Assembly: GCA_003244045.1 (NCBI GenBank)
Contig: QHBU01000257.1
Span: 1-34,588 of the forward strand
Direction: 5' to 3'
Source: Candidatus Aeolococcus gillhamiae
Lineage (GTDB): Bacteria; Chloroflexota; Dormibacteria; Aeolococcales; Aeolococcaceae
DNA: 34,588 nt
The translations under genes and the position numbers were made by a program. Of the stretch, positions 22,757 to 30,789 are shown in pieces. How positions within the stretch are numbered: the first letter of the stretch is position 1; each line of letters starts with the position of its first letter. The notes beneath the pieces were generated by a model. It did no database searches and was not told the DNA's origin. It worked only from the letters and a program-made list of their open reading frames with translations.

Positions 22757-23368
22757 GTGATAGTTGAACCCGTCCGCGATCGCCGCGCGGAGCGCCACCA
22801 GGCCACCCGCACCGAGATCCTCGAGGCGGCCTGGGAGCTGGCCCGCGCTCACGGACTGGCCGCGCTGACCCTCCGGGACGTGGCGACCAAGATCGGCACC
22901 CGGCCGCCGTCGTTGTACTGGTACTTCCACTCCAAGCACGCCATCTACGACGCCATGTTCGCCGACGCCAACCGTCAGCTCCTCGAGCGCATCGCCAAGC
23001 AGGCCTGGCCGGACGACCCGCGCGAGGCCATGCGCCTCCTCGCCCACGTCGTCGTCGAGTTCAGCACCGCGGACGTCGCCCGCTACCAGCTGATGTTCCA
23101 GCGCACCATCCCGGACTTCGAGCCCTCAGCGGAGTCGTATGCGCTCGCGCTCGAGGTCCTCGAGCAGGGCCGGCAACGCTTCCACGCCGCCGGCCTGGCC
23201 GACCCGGCCGATTTCGATCTCGGCGCCGCGGTGATGGCAGGGCTGTCGGCGCAGCAGACCGCCAACGAGCCCGGCGGCGACCGCTGGGTGCGCCTGGTCG
23301 ACGATGCCGTCGACATGTACCTCGATCACGTGTTCAGCAAGACAGCAGGGGGCAGGAGACAGCCATGA
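22757..23368 (+). CDS. TetR family regulator of the adjacent isomerase-family gene
   Basis: 203 residues starting at a GTG with no Shine-Dalgarno sequence, consistent with leaderless initiation. The DNA-binding domain is ATRTEILEAAWELARAHGLA, then LRDVATKIGTRPPSLYWYFHSKHAIY, a clear HTH. The C-terminal region with QLMFQRTIPDFEPS resembles the WHG-type TetR_C domain. The stop overlaps the next ATG (ATGA, 23365-23368). The regulator and the downstream maleylpyruvate-isomerase-family protein are therefore made together, presumably under autorepression through the palindrome in the promoter. Confidence 0.93.
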   Translation: MIVEPVRDRRAERHQATRTEILEAAWELARAHGLAALTLRDVATKIGTRPPSLYWYFHSKHAIYDAMFADANRQLLERIAKQAWPDDPREAMRLLAHVVVEFSTADVARYQLMFQRTIPDFEPSAESYALALEVLEQGRQRFHAAGLADPADFDLGAAVMAGLSAQQTANEPGGDRWVRLVDDAVDMYLDHVFSKTAGGRRQP

Positions 23369-24132
23369 CCACGATGACCGCAGCCACGCCGGCCACCGAT
23401 GTGGCGACCATCCCAGCCCTGGGTCACGCCGAGGCGATGGTCGTGGCCGCGGCCGAGTTCGACGCGGTTCTCCACCTCCTGCGCAGCCTGGCGCCCGACG
23501 AGTGGGGCCGCCAGACGGTCTGCGAGCTCTGGGACGTCCGCGCCATGGCCGGCCACATGCTCGGCATGGCCGAGGCGCAGGCTTCGATCCGCCAGTTCGT
23601 CCACGACGCCCGCAGCGCAGCCAGGCGGCAGGGCGGCGCGTTCGTCGATGAGATGACCGCGACCCAGGTCCGCGAGCGCGTCCGGCTCACCACCAACCAG
23701 CTCATCGAGCGCTTCGCAGCCGTCGCACCGAGGGCGGTGCGCGCCCGCCGCCGCGTCCCGGCGCCGATGCGCTCGGCGGTGCGCCTCAAGCAGGACCCGC
23801 CGTTCGACACCGAGCGCTGGTCCTACGGATTCCTGGTCGACACCATCTTCACCCGCGACCCGTGGATCCACCGTGCCGACATCTGCCGCGCCACCGGCCG
23901 CGAGATGGCGCTCACCCCCGGGCACGACGGCCGCATCGTCGAAGGCGTCGTCGCCGAGTGGGCGCTCCGCCACGGCAGGCCGTTCGCGCTCACCCTCACC
24001 GGCCCCGCCGGGGGCAGCTGGTGCAGCGGCGTTGGCGGCGAGGAGATCGAGCTCGACGCTGTCGAGTTCTGCTGGATCCTCGCCGGTCGCGCTCCCGGCA
24101 CCGGCCTTGTCGCCACGAGGGTCCCGTTCTAG
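23365..24132 (+). CDS. Maleylpyruvate isomerase family (mycothiol-dependent-type, DinB-fold) protein
   Basis: 255 residues. The N-terminal four-helix DinB-like domain contains VCELWDVRAMAGHMLGMAEA, with the family's first metal-ligand histidine. DTIFTRDPWIHRADICRATGR carries further D/H ligands at the positions typical of the family. The C-terminal part is a small alpha/beta domain (FALTLTGPAGGSW, then AVEFCWILAGRAPGTGL), as in mycothiol-dependent maleylpyruvate isomerases. Family members use mycothiol or another low-molecular-weight thiol. If the organism is not an actinobacterium, the thiol may differ. The gene is coupled to the TetR gene by an ATGA overlap. The actual substrate is unknown. 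Confidence 0.85.
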   Translation: MTTMTAATPATDVATIPALGHAEAMVVAAAEFDAVLHLLRSLAPDEWGRQTVCELWDVRAMAGHMLGMAEAQASIRQFVHDARSAARRQGGAFVDEMTATQVRERVRLTTNQLIERFAAVAPRAVRARRRVPAPMRSAVRLKQDPPFDTERWSYGFLVDTIFTRDPWIHRADICRATGREMALTPGHDGRIVEGVVAEWALRHGRPFALTLTGPAGGSWCSGVGGEEIELDAVEFCWILAGRAPGTGLVATRVPF

Positions 24133-24224
24133 CGGAACCGGCTGAGCGCCGCGACGGACGTCCCATCGGCGCTGCCATCATGCGGCGCAGCGGACTCCAG
24201 TTCGCACGACCGTGGAGGCATCTC

Positions 24225-24545
24225 ATGGCGGAGCTATTGGTGCTCGAATTTGACGGGTTCGGAGAGGACGTCTACCGCAAGGTCAACGAGGCGCTCGGCA
24301 TCGACCCGGAGAACGGCGATGGTGACTGGCCGGCGGGCATGATCACCCACGCCGGCGGCAAGACCCCGACCGGCTGGATCGTCGTCGAGGTCTGGGACTC
24401 GCGCGAGTCTCAGGAGAAATTCATGAACGAACGCCTCGGCGCAGCGCTCCAGCAGGGCGGCGTGCAGGGGCCCCCGAAGAAGGCGGATTGGACCTCGCTC
24501 ACCGCGCACCACCAGCCCAACAAGGGCAAGGCCGCCACCGGCTAG
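24225..24545 (+). CDS. Small ABM-like (dimeric alpha/beta-barrel) protein
   Basis: 106 residues starting at the ATG 24225, with GGAGG 7 bases upstream. The order is strand AELLVLEFDG, helix EDVYRKVNEALG, strand AGMITHAGGK, strand GWIVVEVWDS and helix ESQEKFMNERLGAALQQG. This suggests a ferredoxin-like monomer of the dimeric alpha/beta barrel superfamily. No catalytic residues are assignable. It follows the isomerase-family gene by about 90 bases and may or may not share its transcript. Confidence 0.8.
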   Translation: MAELLVLEFDGFGEDVYRKVNEALGIDPENGDGDWPAGMITHAGGKTPTGWIVVEVWDSRESQEKFMNERLGAALQQGGVQGPPKKADWTSLTAHHQPNKGKAATG

Positions 24546-24603
24546 CGCAGGCCGCCTCTCGAAGCGGGTTCCGTTCTACCCTCGCAGCGCCTCCTTAAAT
24601 GGC

Positions 24604-24636
24604 GAAAGCGAGCCGGCGCGATGCCGGCCCGCTTTC
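24604..24636. terminator. Bidirectional terminator-like hairpin
   Basis: GAAAGCGAGCCGGC (24604-24617), loop GCGAT and GCCGGCCCGCTTTC (24623-24636) pair with a single mismatch. The stem is flanked by short A/T tracts and sits exactly between two convergent genes (stops at 24545 and 24655). It is the clearest intrinsic terminator in the window. Confidence 0.75.
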
Positions 24637-24654
24637 TGCGTCGTGTTGCTGAGG

Positions 24655-24906
24655 TTATTCGACCCTCGTCGTCGTGCTGCCGGGAGGCGCCACGGTCGTG
24701 CTGCTGTTGCCGCCGCGACGGCCGCCGCCGAACCCGCCCCACGAAGACCAGAAGAACATCGAGACGAGAATCCCGAGGATGCCCACGACGAGCAGGATGA
24801 GCCCGATGGTGTGCAGGTTCACCCCAGAGCCGGTGGTGTCGATGCTGATGGCGAAGGCCATCACCGCCCCGACCGCTGTCAGGAAAATCCCTACTCCAAG
24901 TCCCAT
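24655..24906 (-). CDS. Small membrane protein, DUF6458-like
   Basis: 83 residues with an AAGGAGG RBS before the ATG at 24904-24906. Two membrane helices: GLGVGIFLTAVGAVMAFAI and IGLILLVVGILGILVSMFFW. They are joined by a short loop containing SIDTTGSGVNLHTIG, the arrangement of DUF6458-type proteins common in Actinobacteria and relatives. The tail is Gly/Arg-rich then Ser/Thr/Pro-rich. No function is known. Confidence 0.8.
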   Translation of the reverse strand: MGLGVGIFLTAVGAVMAFAISIDTTGSGVNLHTIGLILLVVGILGILVSMFFWSSWGGFGGGRRGGNSSTTVAPPGSTTTRVE

Positions 24907-25020
24907 GGCTTATAGCCTCCTTTGCGGGGTGCGATATAGCACCATCGAGACTATAACATTAGATCCTGACATTTGGTTACGTTTGGAACATTCTGGTACC
25001 TGTCACCACGGAGCGATTGC

Positions 25021-26061
25021 GTGTCCTTCTCCTCGCTGCCGTTCCTAATCGTCGTCTTCCTGGCCGCCGCGACGGCCATCTGGTTCGCCGGGATCCAGCT
25101 CTCCCGCTGCACCGGCGAGGTCGACGCCCGCTTCGGCCTGGGCTCGGCCTTGGGCGGGCTGATCATCCTCGCCGTGGCCACCAACCTTCCTGAGATCGCC
25201 ATCGTCTCGACTGCGGCGGTCAACCACAACTTCGACATAGCCACCGGCAACCTCCTCGGCGGCATCTCCATCCAGACCGTCGTCCTGGTCGCGCTCGACG
25301 GCTTCGGGGTGCGGCAGCGACCTCTGACCAACGCCACCAACTCGCTGGTCCAGGTGCTCGAGGGCACGCTGGTCATCTCCCTGTTGGCGGTGGCCATCAT
25401 GGCGACGCTGATCCCCTCGTCGGTGGTGCACTTCGGGATCGACCCCTCCGCGCTGCTGATCGTCATGCTCTGGCTGGGCGGCCTCTACCTCGTGCGCAGG
25501 AGCGGTGGTTCGCTCCCGTGGAGGAGGCAGGACCAGGCGGCGGGGGCCGCCCCGTCGGAGCCGGCCAAAGGCGGCGCCGGCGCGCAGCGCTCGATCGCGA
25601 TCACGTTCGCCATCCTCGGCGCCGCCGCGCTGGTGACGCTCCTCGCCGGCGTGGTGCTCGAGGAGTCGGGCAGCCGCATCGCCGACAGGCTCGGCATCAA
25701 CGGCGTCATCTTCGGGGGCACCTTCCTGGCCGCCGCCACGGCCCTGCCCGAGCTGTCGACCGGCCTCGCCTCGGTCCGGGCCAAGAACTTCGAGCTGGCC
25801 GTCAGCGACATCTTCGGCGGCAACGCCTTCCTGCCGGTCCTCTTCTTCCCGGCCACGCTGCTCGCCGGCCAGAGCGTTCTGGGTAAGGCGAAGAACAGCG
25901 ACGTGCTGCTCGCCGCGCTCGGCATCCTGCTCACCACGGTCTACATCGGCGGCCTGGTCTTCCGACCCAAGCGCCAGTACGGTCGCCTCGGCCCGGACTC
26001 GATCGCGGTGGTGGTGCTCTACGCGCTCGGCGTGGTCGCGCTCATCCTGGTCAGTCGGTAG
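25021..26061 (+). CDS. Sodium/calcium exchanger-family (CaCA) cation antiporter
   Basis: 346 residues from the GTG at 25021, which has GGAG 7 bases upstream; an earlier in-frame TTG at 24973 is less likely. Two homologous halves of about five membrane segments each surround a hydrophilic central loop (about residues 165-200, RRQDQAAGAAPSEPAKGG). The alpha-repeat motifs are ILAVATNLPEIAI, then ATGNLLGGISIQ, in the first half, and FLAAATALPELSTGLAS, then AVSDIFGGNAFLP, in the second. Both keep the acidic PE residue that binds the cation. It probably exchanges Ca2+ or another cation for Na+ or H+; the selectivity is unknown. Confidence 0.9.
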   Translation: MSFSSLPFLIVVFLAAATAIWFAGIQLSRCTGEVDARFGLGSALGGLIILAVATNLPEIAIVSTAAVNHNFDIATGNLLGGISIQTVVLVALDGFGVRQRPLTNATNSLVQVLEGTLVISLLAVAIMATLIPSSVVHFGIDPSALLIVMLWLGGLYLVRRSGGSLPWRRQDQAAGAAPSEPAKGGAGAQRSIAITFAILGAAALVTLLAGVVLEESGSRIADRLGINGVIFGGTFLAAATALPELSTGLASVRAKNFELAVSDIFGGNAFLPVLFFPATLLAGQSVLGKAKNSDVLLAALGILLTTVYIGGLVFRPKRQYGRLGPDSIAVVVLYALGVVALILVSR

Positions 26062-26067
26062 CCGGCC

Positions 26068-26346
26068 TCAGGCCGAGGCGGCGACCTCCCGGACCTCGTT
26101 GGAGATGAGCTTGATTGGAGGCTCGATCTTCTGCATCTGAATGGCGCCCTCGGCCTGCTCCTTGGTCTCGAAGACGATGAAGCTGAGCCCCTCGCGGCCG
26201 GTGGGAGGCGACAGGAAGTACGCCGCAACCAAACCAGGAGCGTGCTTGAGCATCGGGATGACGTTGGTCTCCAACTCCTGGCGTCCGTGCTCGATCGTCT
26301 CGCCCTCAGGCAGCTCCACCTTGGTCACCACCGCAAACTTCGACAT
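26068..26346 (-). CDS. Small ABM/dimeric alpha-beta barrel protein
   Basis: 92 residues. The ATG at 26344-26346 is preferred over one at 26352 because GGAGGAG lies about 7 bases before it. The sequence KFAVVTKVELPEG, helix IEHGRQELETNVIPMLK, strand GLVAAYFLSPP, strand LSFIVFETKEQAEGAIQ fits antibiotic-biosynthesis-monooxygenase-like or stress-responsive A/B-barrel folds. No active-site residue is evident. It ends 6 bases from the convergent antiporter. Confidence 0.8.
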   Translation of the reverse strand: MSKFAVVTKVELPEGETIEHGRQELETNVIPMLKHAPGLVAAYFLSPPTGREGLSFIVFETKEQAEGAIQMQKIEPPIKLISNEVREVAASA

Positions 26347-26444
26347 GTCCATCTCCTCCAAAACCCGGTCCGAGCCCGGATCGTAGGCCACCGGGCGGGC
26401 GGTTGTGGCGCTGCGCAGTTGCCATCGCGCCCGACCCGCCGTCG

Positions 26445-27089
26445 TCAGAGAAGGGCGGCGATCATCGCGACGGCGATGAAGCGGCCGTAGCGCTCCGGCG
26501 GCCATCCCCGGCGCTGCACCAGCAGCTCGCAGAGCTCGGCGGAGCTGTACGTCCACAGCACGTCGGTTGCCGCCGCCAGCGTGACCCCGGCGCGAAGGTG
26601 ACCGCCGGCACGCAGCCGGCGTGCGTTGGCGCTCATGCGGCGCAGGCGCTCGCCGTCCAGCTCATCGAGGAGCGCACGCGCCTCGGGGTCCGTCCCGGCC
26701 GCTGCTCGGATCAGCAGCAGGAGGGGGGTGGCCCGCGGCGCGATCTCCGCTGTGAACGCTCCCCAGCCGCGGATGACCGCACGCGGGTCGCGCTCGCGAG
26801 CCTGCAGCTCATCGGACCGTCGCTCCGCTGCGACCGGGCCGACGCCCTCGAGCGCTGCGTGCCACAACGCGCGCACCAGCCCCGGCTTGCCGCCGAACGC
26901 CTTGTAGATGGTGTCGACCGACACGCCGGCGTCAGCGGCGACCGTCGCGATGGTCGTGGCCGCGTAGCCGTCGGCGAGGAAGCGCCGCTCCGCCGCGGCG
27001 ATGACGGCGGCCCGCCTCCTGGTCGCTTCCTCGCGTCGCCGGCTGGCGTCGTACGTGCGCCGCTTGACTCCCAGCCCCGCGGTGCTCAT
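26445..27089 (-). CDS. TetR family transcriptional regulator
   Basis: 214 residues from the ATG at 27087-27089. The HTH is AAVIAAAERRFLADGYAATTIATVAADAGVSVDTIYKAFGGKPGLV. The ligand-binding domain ends ELCELLVQRRGWPPERYGRFI, as in common TetR regulators of small oxidoreductases. It is divergent from the SnoaL-NmrA pair, and the two starts are 52 bases apart, so it probably represses that pair and itself. A TAGAAT -10 box on the minus strand (27108-27103) would place its own start of transcription only a few bases before the ATG. Confidence 0.92.
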   Translation of the reverse strand: MSTAGLGVKRRTYDASRRREEATRRRAAVIAAAERRFLADGYAATTIATVAADAGVSVDTIYKAFGGKPGLVRALWHAALEGVGPVAAERRSDELQARERDPRAVIRGWGAFTAEIAPRATPLLLLIRAAAGTDPEARALLDELDGERLRRMSANARRLRAGGHLRAGVTLAAATDVLWTYSSAELCELLVQRRGWPPERYGRFIAVAMIAALL

Positions 27090-27099
27090 AGTCACGATA

Positions 27100-27128
27100 T
27101 TGATTCTAGCAAACTGGAACGAAATACT
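27100..27128 (+). promoter_or_regulatory. Predicted promoter of the SnoaL-NmrA operon
   Basis: TTGATT (27100-27105) and AATACT (27123-27128) are spaced by 17 bases. They overlap the minus-strand TAGAAT box of the divergent tetR gene, so a regulator bound here could control both directions. The RBS GAGG (27131-27134) precedes the ATG at 27142. Confidence 0.5.
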
Positions 27129-27141
27129 CAGAGGCGAACCG

Positions 27142-27555
27142 ATGGCTGCACAGACCCAGGACATGGTGGACCGGCTGCTTGCCGCGACCAACGCGCACGA
27201 CCTCGAGGCGTTGGTCGGCTGCTTCGCAGCCGACTACAGGAACGAGACGCCGGTGCACCCAGCGCGCAACTTCACCGGCCGTGACCAGCTGCGCCGCAAC
27301 TGGGAGCAGATCTTCGGCTTCGTGCCGGACCTCCATGCCGAGATCACGCGCTCGGCAGTCGACGGCGACACCGCCTGGACGGAGTGGGAGATGACCGGCA
27401 CGCGGCGCGATGGCACTCCCCACCGCATGCGCGGCATCGTCATCTTCACCGTCGGCGATGGCGTCGCCCAGGCGGCGCGCTTTTTCCTCGAGCCCGTCGA
27501 CGACGGCGCCGCCACCGTCGACGAGGCGGTGCGCGCCCAGGTGGTGCGGGGATGA
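27142..27555 (+). CDS. SnoaL-like/NTF2-fold protein
   Basis: 137 residues. MVDRLLAATNAHDLEALVGCFAADYRNETP is the classic N-terminal helix-strand of SnoaL-like domains. FTGRDQLRRNWEQIFGFVPDLHAEI and the closing strands (IVIFTVGDGVAQAARFFLEP) complete the cone-shaped fold. Members include polyketide cyclases, dehydratases and many uncharacterised small-molecule-binding proteins. The stop overlaps the next ATG (ATGA), coupling it to the NmrA-like gene. Confidence 0.9.
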   Translation: MAAQTQDMVDRLLAATNAHDLEALVGCFAADYRNETPVHPARNFTGRDQLRRNWEQIFGFVPDLHAEITRSAVDGDTAWTEWEMTGTRRDGTPHRMRGIVIFTVGDGVAQAARFFLEPVDDGAATVDEAVRAQVVRG

Positions 27556-28382
27556 TCCTCGTTGCCGGCGGCTCCGGCAGGCTCGGCACGCTCGTGGTGC
27601 GCCGCCTGGCTCGGGACGGACACGACGTCCGCGTCCTCACCCGCGATCCCGCCCGTGCGCAGCACCTCAGCGACGTTGCCGAGGTCGTTGTCGGCGATGT
27701 CCGCGATCCATCCACACTGCCCGGGGCGCTGCACGGCGTCACCACCGTCGTCTCCGCCGTGCACGGCTTCGACGGTCCCGGCGGCGTGACCCCGGCGTCC
27801 GTCGACCGCGACGGCAACGCCCGCCTCATCGACGCCGCAGCCGCGGCCGGCGCCGACGTCGTGTTGGTCTCGATCGTCGGCGCCGCCGCTGACAGCCCCA
27901 TGGAGTTGTTCCGCGCCAAGTACGCCGCCGAGCAGCACCTCCGCGCCAGCACCGCGCCATGGACCATCGTTCGTGCCACGGCGTTCGTCGAGCTGTGGGC
28001 TGACATCCTCGCCAAGCCCATGGTCTTCGGTCGCGGCGACAACCCCATCAACTTCGTGTCGGTGCACGACGTCGCCGCCGTCGTGGCGCGCGCCGCCGTC
28101 GACACCGGCCTGCGCGGTCAGACGCTCGACGTCGGCGGACCCAACAACCTGACGTTCACGCAGCTCGTCGCCGAGCTGCAGAGCCTTCGCGGCGACACGC
28201 GCACAGTGCGCCACATCCCCCGCGCCATGCTGCGCGTCATGTCGCCGCTCTCGCGCAAGGCCGCGACAGCGCTGGCGATGGATACGACCGACCTGCGCTT
28301 CGACCCCACCGCCTCACCGAACGCGGTCGTCGACCTCCCGCTCACCGACGCTCGAACCGCGCTGGAGGCGTCGGTCAGGTAG
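27552..28382 (+). CDS. NmrA-like/atypical SDR NAD(P)-binding protein
   Basis: 276 residues. It begins MILVAGGSGRLGTLVVRRL, the GGxGxxG cofactor-binding motif of atypical short-chain dehydrogenases. VRVLTRDPAR and VVVGDVRDPSTL (adenine-contacting D) follow. The classical YxxxK catalytic pair is replaced by an AKYAAEQHL segment, as in NmrA/HSCARG-type and NAD(P)H-quinone-like proteins (family knowledge). The C-terminal half carries a substrate domain. It is co-translated with the SnoaL-like gene, consistent with joint handling of a small molecule under the divergent TetR. Confidence 0.9.
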   Translation: MILVAGGSGRLGTLVVRRLARDGHDVRVLTRDPARAQHLSDVAEVVVGDVRDPSTLPGALHGVTTVVSAVHGFDGPGGVTPASVDRDGNARLIDAAAAAGADVVLVSIVGAAADSPMELFRAKYAAEQHLRASTAPWTIVRATAFVELWADILAKPMVFGRGDNPINFVSVHDVAAVVARAAVDTGLRGQTLDVGGPNNLTFTQLVAELQSLRGDTRTVRHIPRAMLRVMSPLSRKAATALAMDTTDLRFDPTASPNAVVDLPLTDARTALEASVR

Positions 28383-28410
28383 CCGCCAGGCGCGGGCCGG
28401 GTTCCCTTCA

Positions 28411-28425
28411 CGGCCGGGGCGGCCG
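28411..28425 (+). terminator. GC hairpin after the NmrA-like gene
   Basis: CGGCCG (28411-28416), GGG and CGGCCG (28420-28425) form a 6-bp stem about 30 bases past the stop, with no U-tract. Weak terminator candidate. The rest of 28383-28525 holds no other feature that I can see apart from the purB -10 box. Confidence 0.3.
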
Positions 28426-28509
28426 GACCAGCATTGCCACCCCCACCTTCCCGAGCCAGGCCCTGGTCTGCACAGCCGTCGCGCAGGACGTGCCATGAGG
28501 CGCCGTCCG

Positions 28510-28515
28510 TAGAAT
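28510..28515 (+). promoter_or_regulatory. -10 box of purB
   Basis: TAGAAT followed by CGAGGCAGCT and the GTG start at 28526 (10 bases apart). No convincing -35 hexamer is present at the expected distance. The leader would be only about 4 bases. Confidence 0.5.
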
Positions 28516-28525
28516 CGAGGCAGCT

Positions 28526-29902
28526 GTGATTCCCCGCTACACGCCCCCTGAGATCGCCGAGATCTTCAGCGACGAATCACGGCTCCGGCGCTGGCTGGAC
28601 ATCGAGCTCCTGGCGTCCGAGGGCTGGGCGGAGATCGGCATGGTGCCGCAGGACGTGCTCCCCGCCCTACGCCGGGCCAAGATCGACGTCGAGCGGATCA
28701 ACCAGCTCGAGGCCGAGCAGGGCCACGACGTCGCCGCGTTCGTCGCCGCCGTCCAGGAGACCCTCGGCCAGGAGGGGCGGTTCATCCACCTCGGGTTGAC
28801 GTCGTCGGACATCGTCGACACCGCCCTGGCCACGCAACTGCGCGACGCTGCCGCAATCATCGACAAGGACGCCGCGGCCCTCGAGCAGGCGCTCGCCAGA
28901 CAGGCTGAGAAGCACCGGCTGACCCTGATGATGGGCCGCACCCACGGCGTCCACGCCGAGCCGCTCACGCTCGGTGTCAAGCTCGCCAACCACTACGACG
29001 AGGTGCGCCGCTCGCGCGAGCGGTTCCGCACCGCCACCGCCGAGATCGCCGTTGGCCAGATCAGCGGCGCAGTCGGGACGCACACGTCGGTGTCACCGCT
29101 CGTCGAGGAGCACGTTTGCAAGGGGCTCGACCTCGCCGTCGCGCCCGCTGCGACGCAGGTGCTCGCGCGCGACCGCCACGCGTCGTTCGTCTCGACGATG
29201 GCCATCCTTGCCGCGGTCCTCGAGCGCCTGGCCACCACCATCCGGCTGCTGCAGATCACCGAGGTGGACGAGGCCGAGGAGCCGTTCAGCACGCGCCAGA
29301 AGGGGTCGTCGGCGATGCCGCACAAGCGCAACCCCATCTTGTGCGAACGCATCTGCGGCCTCGCTCGCGTGCTGCGCGGCTACGCCATGACCTCCCTCGA
29401 CAATGTCGCACTCTGGCACGAGCGCGACATCTCGCACTCGTCCGCGGAACGCGTGATCCTGCCCGATGCGTGCGCGGCAACCGCGTACTCGCTACGCCTG
29501 GCGACGCGCGTTGTGACCGGCCTGCGCATCAAGCCGGAGAACATGCGCACGCACATCGACGCCTTTGGGGGCGTGGTCTTCTCACAGGGCGTCCTCGGTG
29601 CGCTCATCACCCATGCGGCGTGGCCTCGCGAGAAGGCATACCGCGCGGTGCAGGAGCTGGCCCGTCGCGCCCGCGACGGCGAGGCCGGCTTCCGCGAGCT
29701 GGTCGACCGCGACGACGAGATCCGCAGCGCGCTCGGCGACGAGCGGCTGCAGCGCGCGCTCGACGTGCAGGGCTTCCTGCACCACATCGACGACACGTAC
29801 AAGCGGCTCGGATTGTCGACAGAGGGCGGCGGGGCGTCGGATTCGGAGCCCGTCGCACAGGAACTCGCCGTCGAGGCGGGGTTGGGAGGAGGACGTCTCT
29901 GA
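28526..29902 (+). CDS. purB: Adenylosuccinate lyase
   Basis: 458 residues. It cleaves SAICAR to AICAR plus fumarate and adenylosuccinate to AMP plus fumarate. MIPRYTPPEIAEIFSDESRL is the typical N-terminus. LTSSDIVDTALATQLRDA, MMGRTHGVHAEP (the active-site His region) and the fumarase/lyase signature GSSAMPHKRNPI are all present. The frame begins at a GTG at 28526 just after a TAGAAT box. It overlaps purC by TGATG, so the two consecutive pathway enzymes (SAICAR synthetase and the lyase using its product) are translated together. Confidence 0.98.
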   Translation: MIPRYTPPEIAEIFSDESRLRRWLDIELLASEGWAEIGMVPQDVLPALRRAKIDVERINQLEAEQGHDVAAFVAAVQETLGQEGRFIHLGLTSSDIVDTALATQLRDAAAIIDKDAAALEQALARQAEKHRLTLMMGRTHGVHAEPLTLGVKLANHYDEVRRSRERFRTATAEIAVGQISGAVGTHTSVSPLVEEHVCKGLDLAVAPAATQVLARDRHASFVSTMAILAAVLERLATTIRLLQITEVDEAEEPFSTRQKGSSAMPHKRNPILCERICGLARVLRGYAMTSLDNVALWHERDISHSSAERVILPDACAATAYSLRLATRVVTGLRIKPENMRTHIDAFGGVVFSQGVLGALITHAAWPREKAYRAVQELARRARDGEAGFRELVDRDDEIRSALGDERLQRALDVQGFLHHIDDTYKRLGLSTEGGGASDSEPVAQELAVEAGLGGGRL

Positions 29903-30783
29903 TGCCGGTGATGACCACAGCACAAGCAGAGGGCCTCACGGTCTTCCGTCGCGGCAAGGTGCGCGACACGTTCGAGCTCGACGACAGCACGCTCCTCATG
30001 GTCGCCACCGACCGGCTCAGCGCCTTCGACGTGGTGCTGCCGACGCCGATCCCCGACAAGGGCCGCGTGCTCACCCAGATGTCGCGCTGGTGGTTCGACA
30101 AGACACAGCACATCGTTCCCAACCACCTTCTCCCGGACGACCAAAACGCAGTTCCCGCCGCCAACCGCGACGACTGGCTGCAACGCTCGATGCGCGTACG
30201 CCGCGCCGAGCGCATCGACATCGAGTGCGTCGTGCGCGGCTACATCTCCGGCAGCGGCTGGAAGGAGTACCGCAACGAGGGCACGCTCGCCAGTGAGCCG
30301 CTCCCCGCCGGCCTTCTCGAGTCGGGCAGGCTCGACCATCCCCGCTTCACCCCTGCCGCCAAGAACGACACCGGGCACGACGAGAACATCAGCCGCGCCA
30401 ACCTCTCCGACGTCGTCGGCAAGGATCTCGCCGAGCAGCTGGAGCGCGTCTCGCTCGAGCTCTTCGCCTACGCGTCCGCGCACTGCGAGCAGCGCGGCGT
30501 CATCCTCGCCGACACCAAGTTCGAGTTCGGCCACATCGACGGCAAGCTGACTCTCATCGACGAGATCTTTACCCCGGATTCCTCGCGGTTCTGGGAGATC
30601 TCGGCGTGGCACGAGGGCCAGGCGGTCACCTCCATGGACAAGCAGTTCGTGCGCGACTTCCTCGAGACGCTGTCATGGGACAAGACGCCGCCCGGACCGG
30701 AGTTGCCGCCCGACGTCGTCGAGGGCACGCGCAAGCGCTACCTCGAGGCAGCCCGGCGCATCTGCGACCTGGAGCTCAGCTGA
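29902..30783 (+). CDS. purC: Phosphoribosylaminoimidazole-succinocarboxamide (SAICAR) synthase
   Basis: 293 residues, longer than the roughly 235-residue short bacterial form and close to the long form found in Actinobacteria and eukaryote-like enzymes. It condenses CAIR with aspartate using ATP. Motifs: FRRGKVRDTFELDDSTLL, IECVVRGYISGSGWKEY, ILADTKFEFGHIDG, LIDEIFTPDSSRFW. The ATG is preceded by GGGAGGAGG and overlaps the purB stop. An upstream open frame of the same phase runs antisense-like through purB and is not coding. Confidence 0.98.
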   Translation: MPVMTTAQAEGLTVFRRGKVRDTFELDDSTLLMVATDRLSAFDVVLPTPIPDKGRVLTQMSRWWFDKTQHIVPNHLLPDDQNAVPAANRDDWLQRSMRVRRAERIDIECVVRGYISGSGWKEYRNEGTLASEPLPAGLLESGRLDHPRFTPAAKNDTGHDENISRANLSDVVGKDLAEQLERVSLELFAYASAHCEQRGVILADTKFEFGHIDGKLTLIDEIFTPDSSRFWEISAWHEGQAVTSMDKQFVRDFLETLSWDKTPPGPELPPDVVEGTRKRYLEAARRICDLELS

Positions 30784-30789
30784 CGCGCC

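Noticed and set aside
28383-28525. Possible small RNA or tRNA between the NmrA-like gene and purB
   Set aside because: No cloverleaf or conserved RNA feature was found; only a weak GC hairpin and the purB -10 box.
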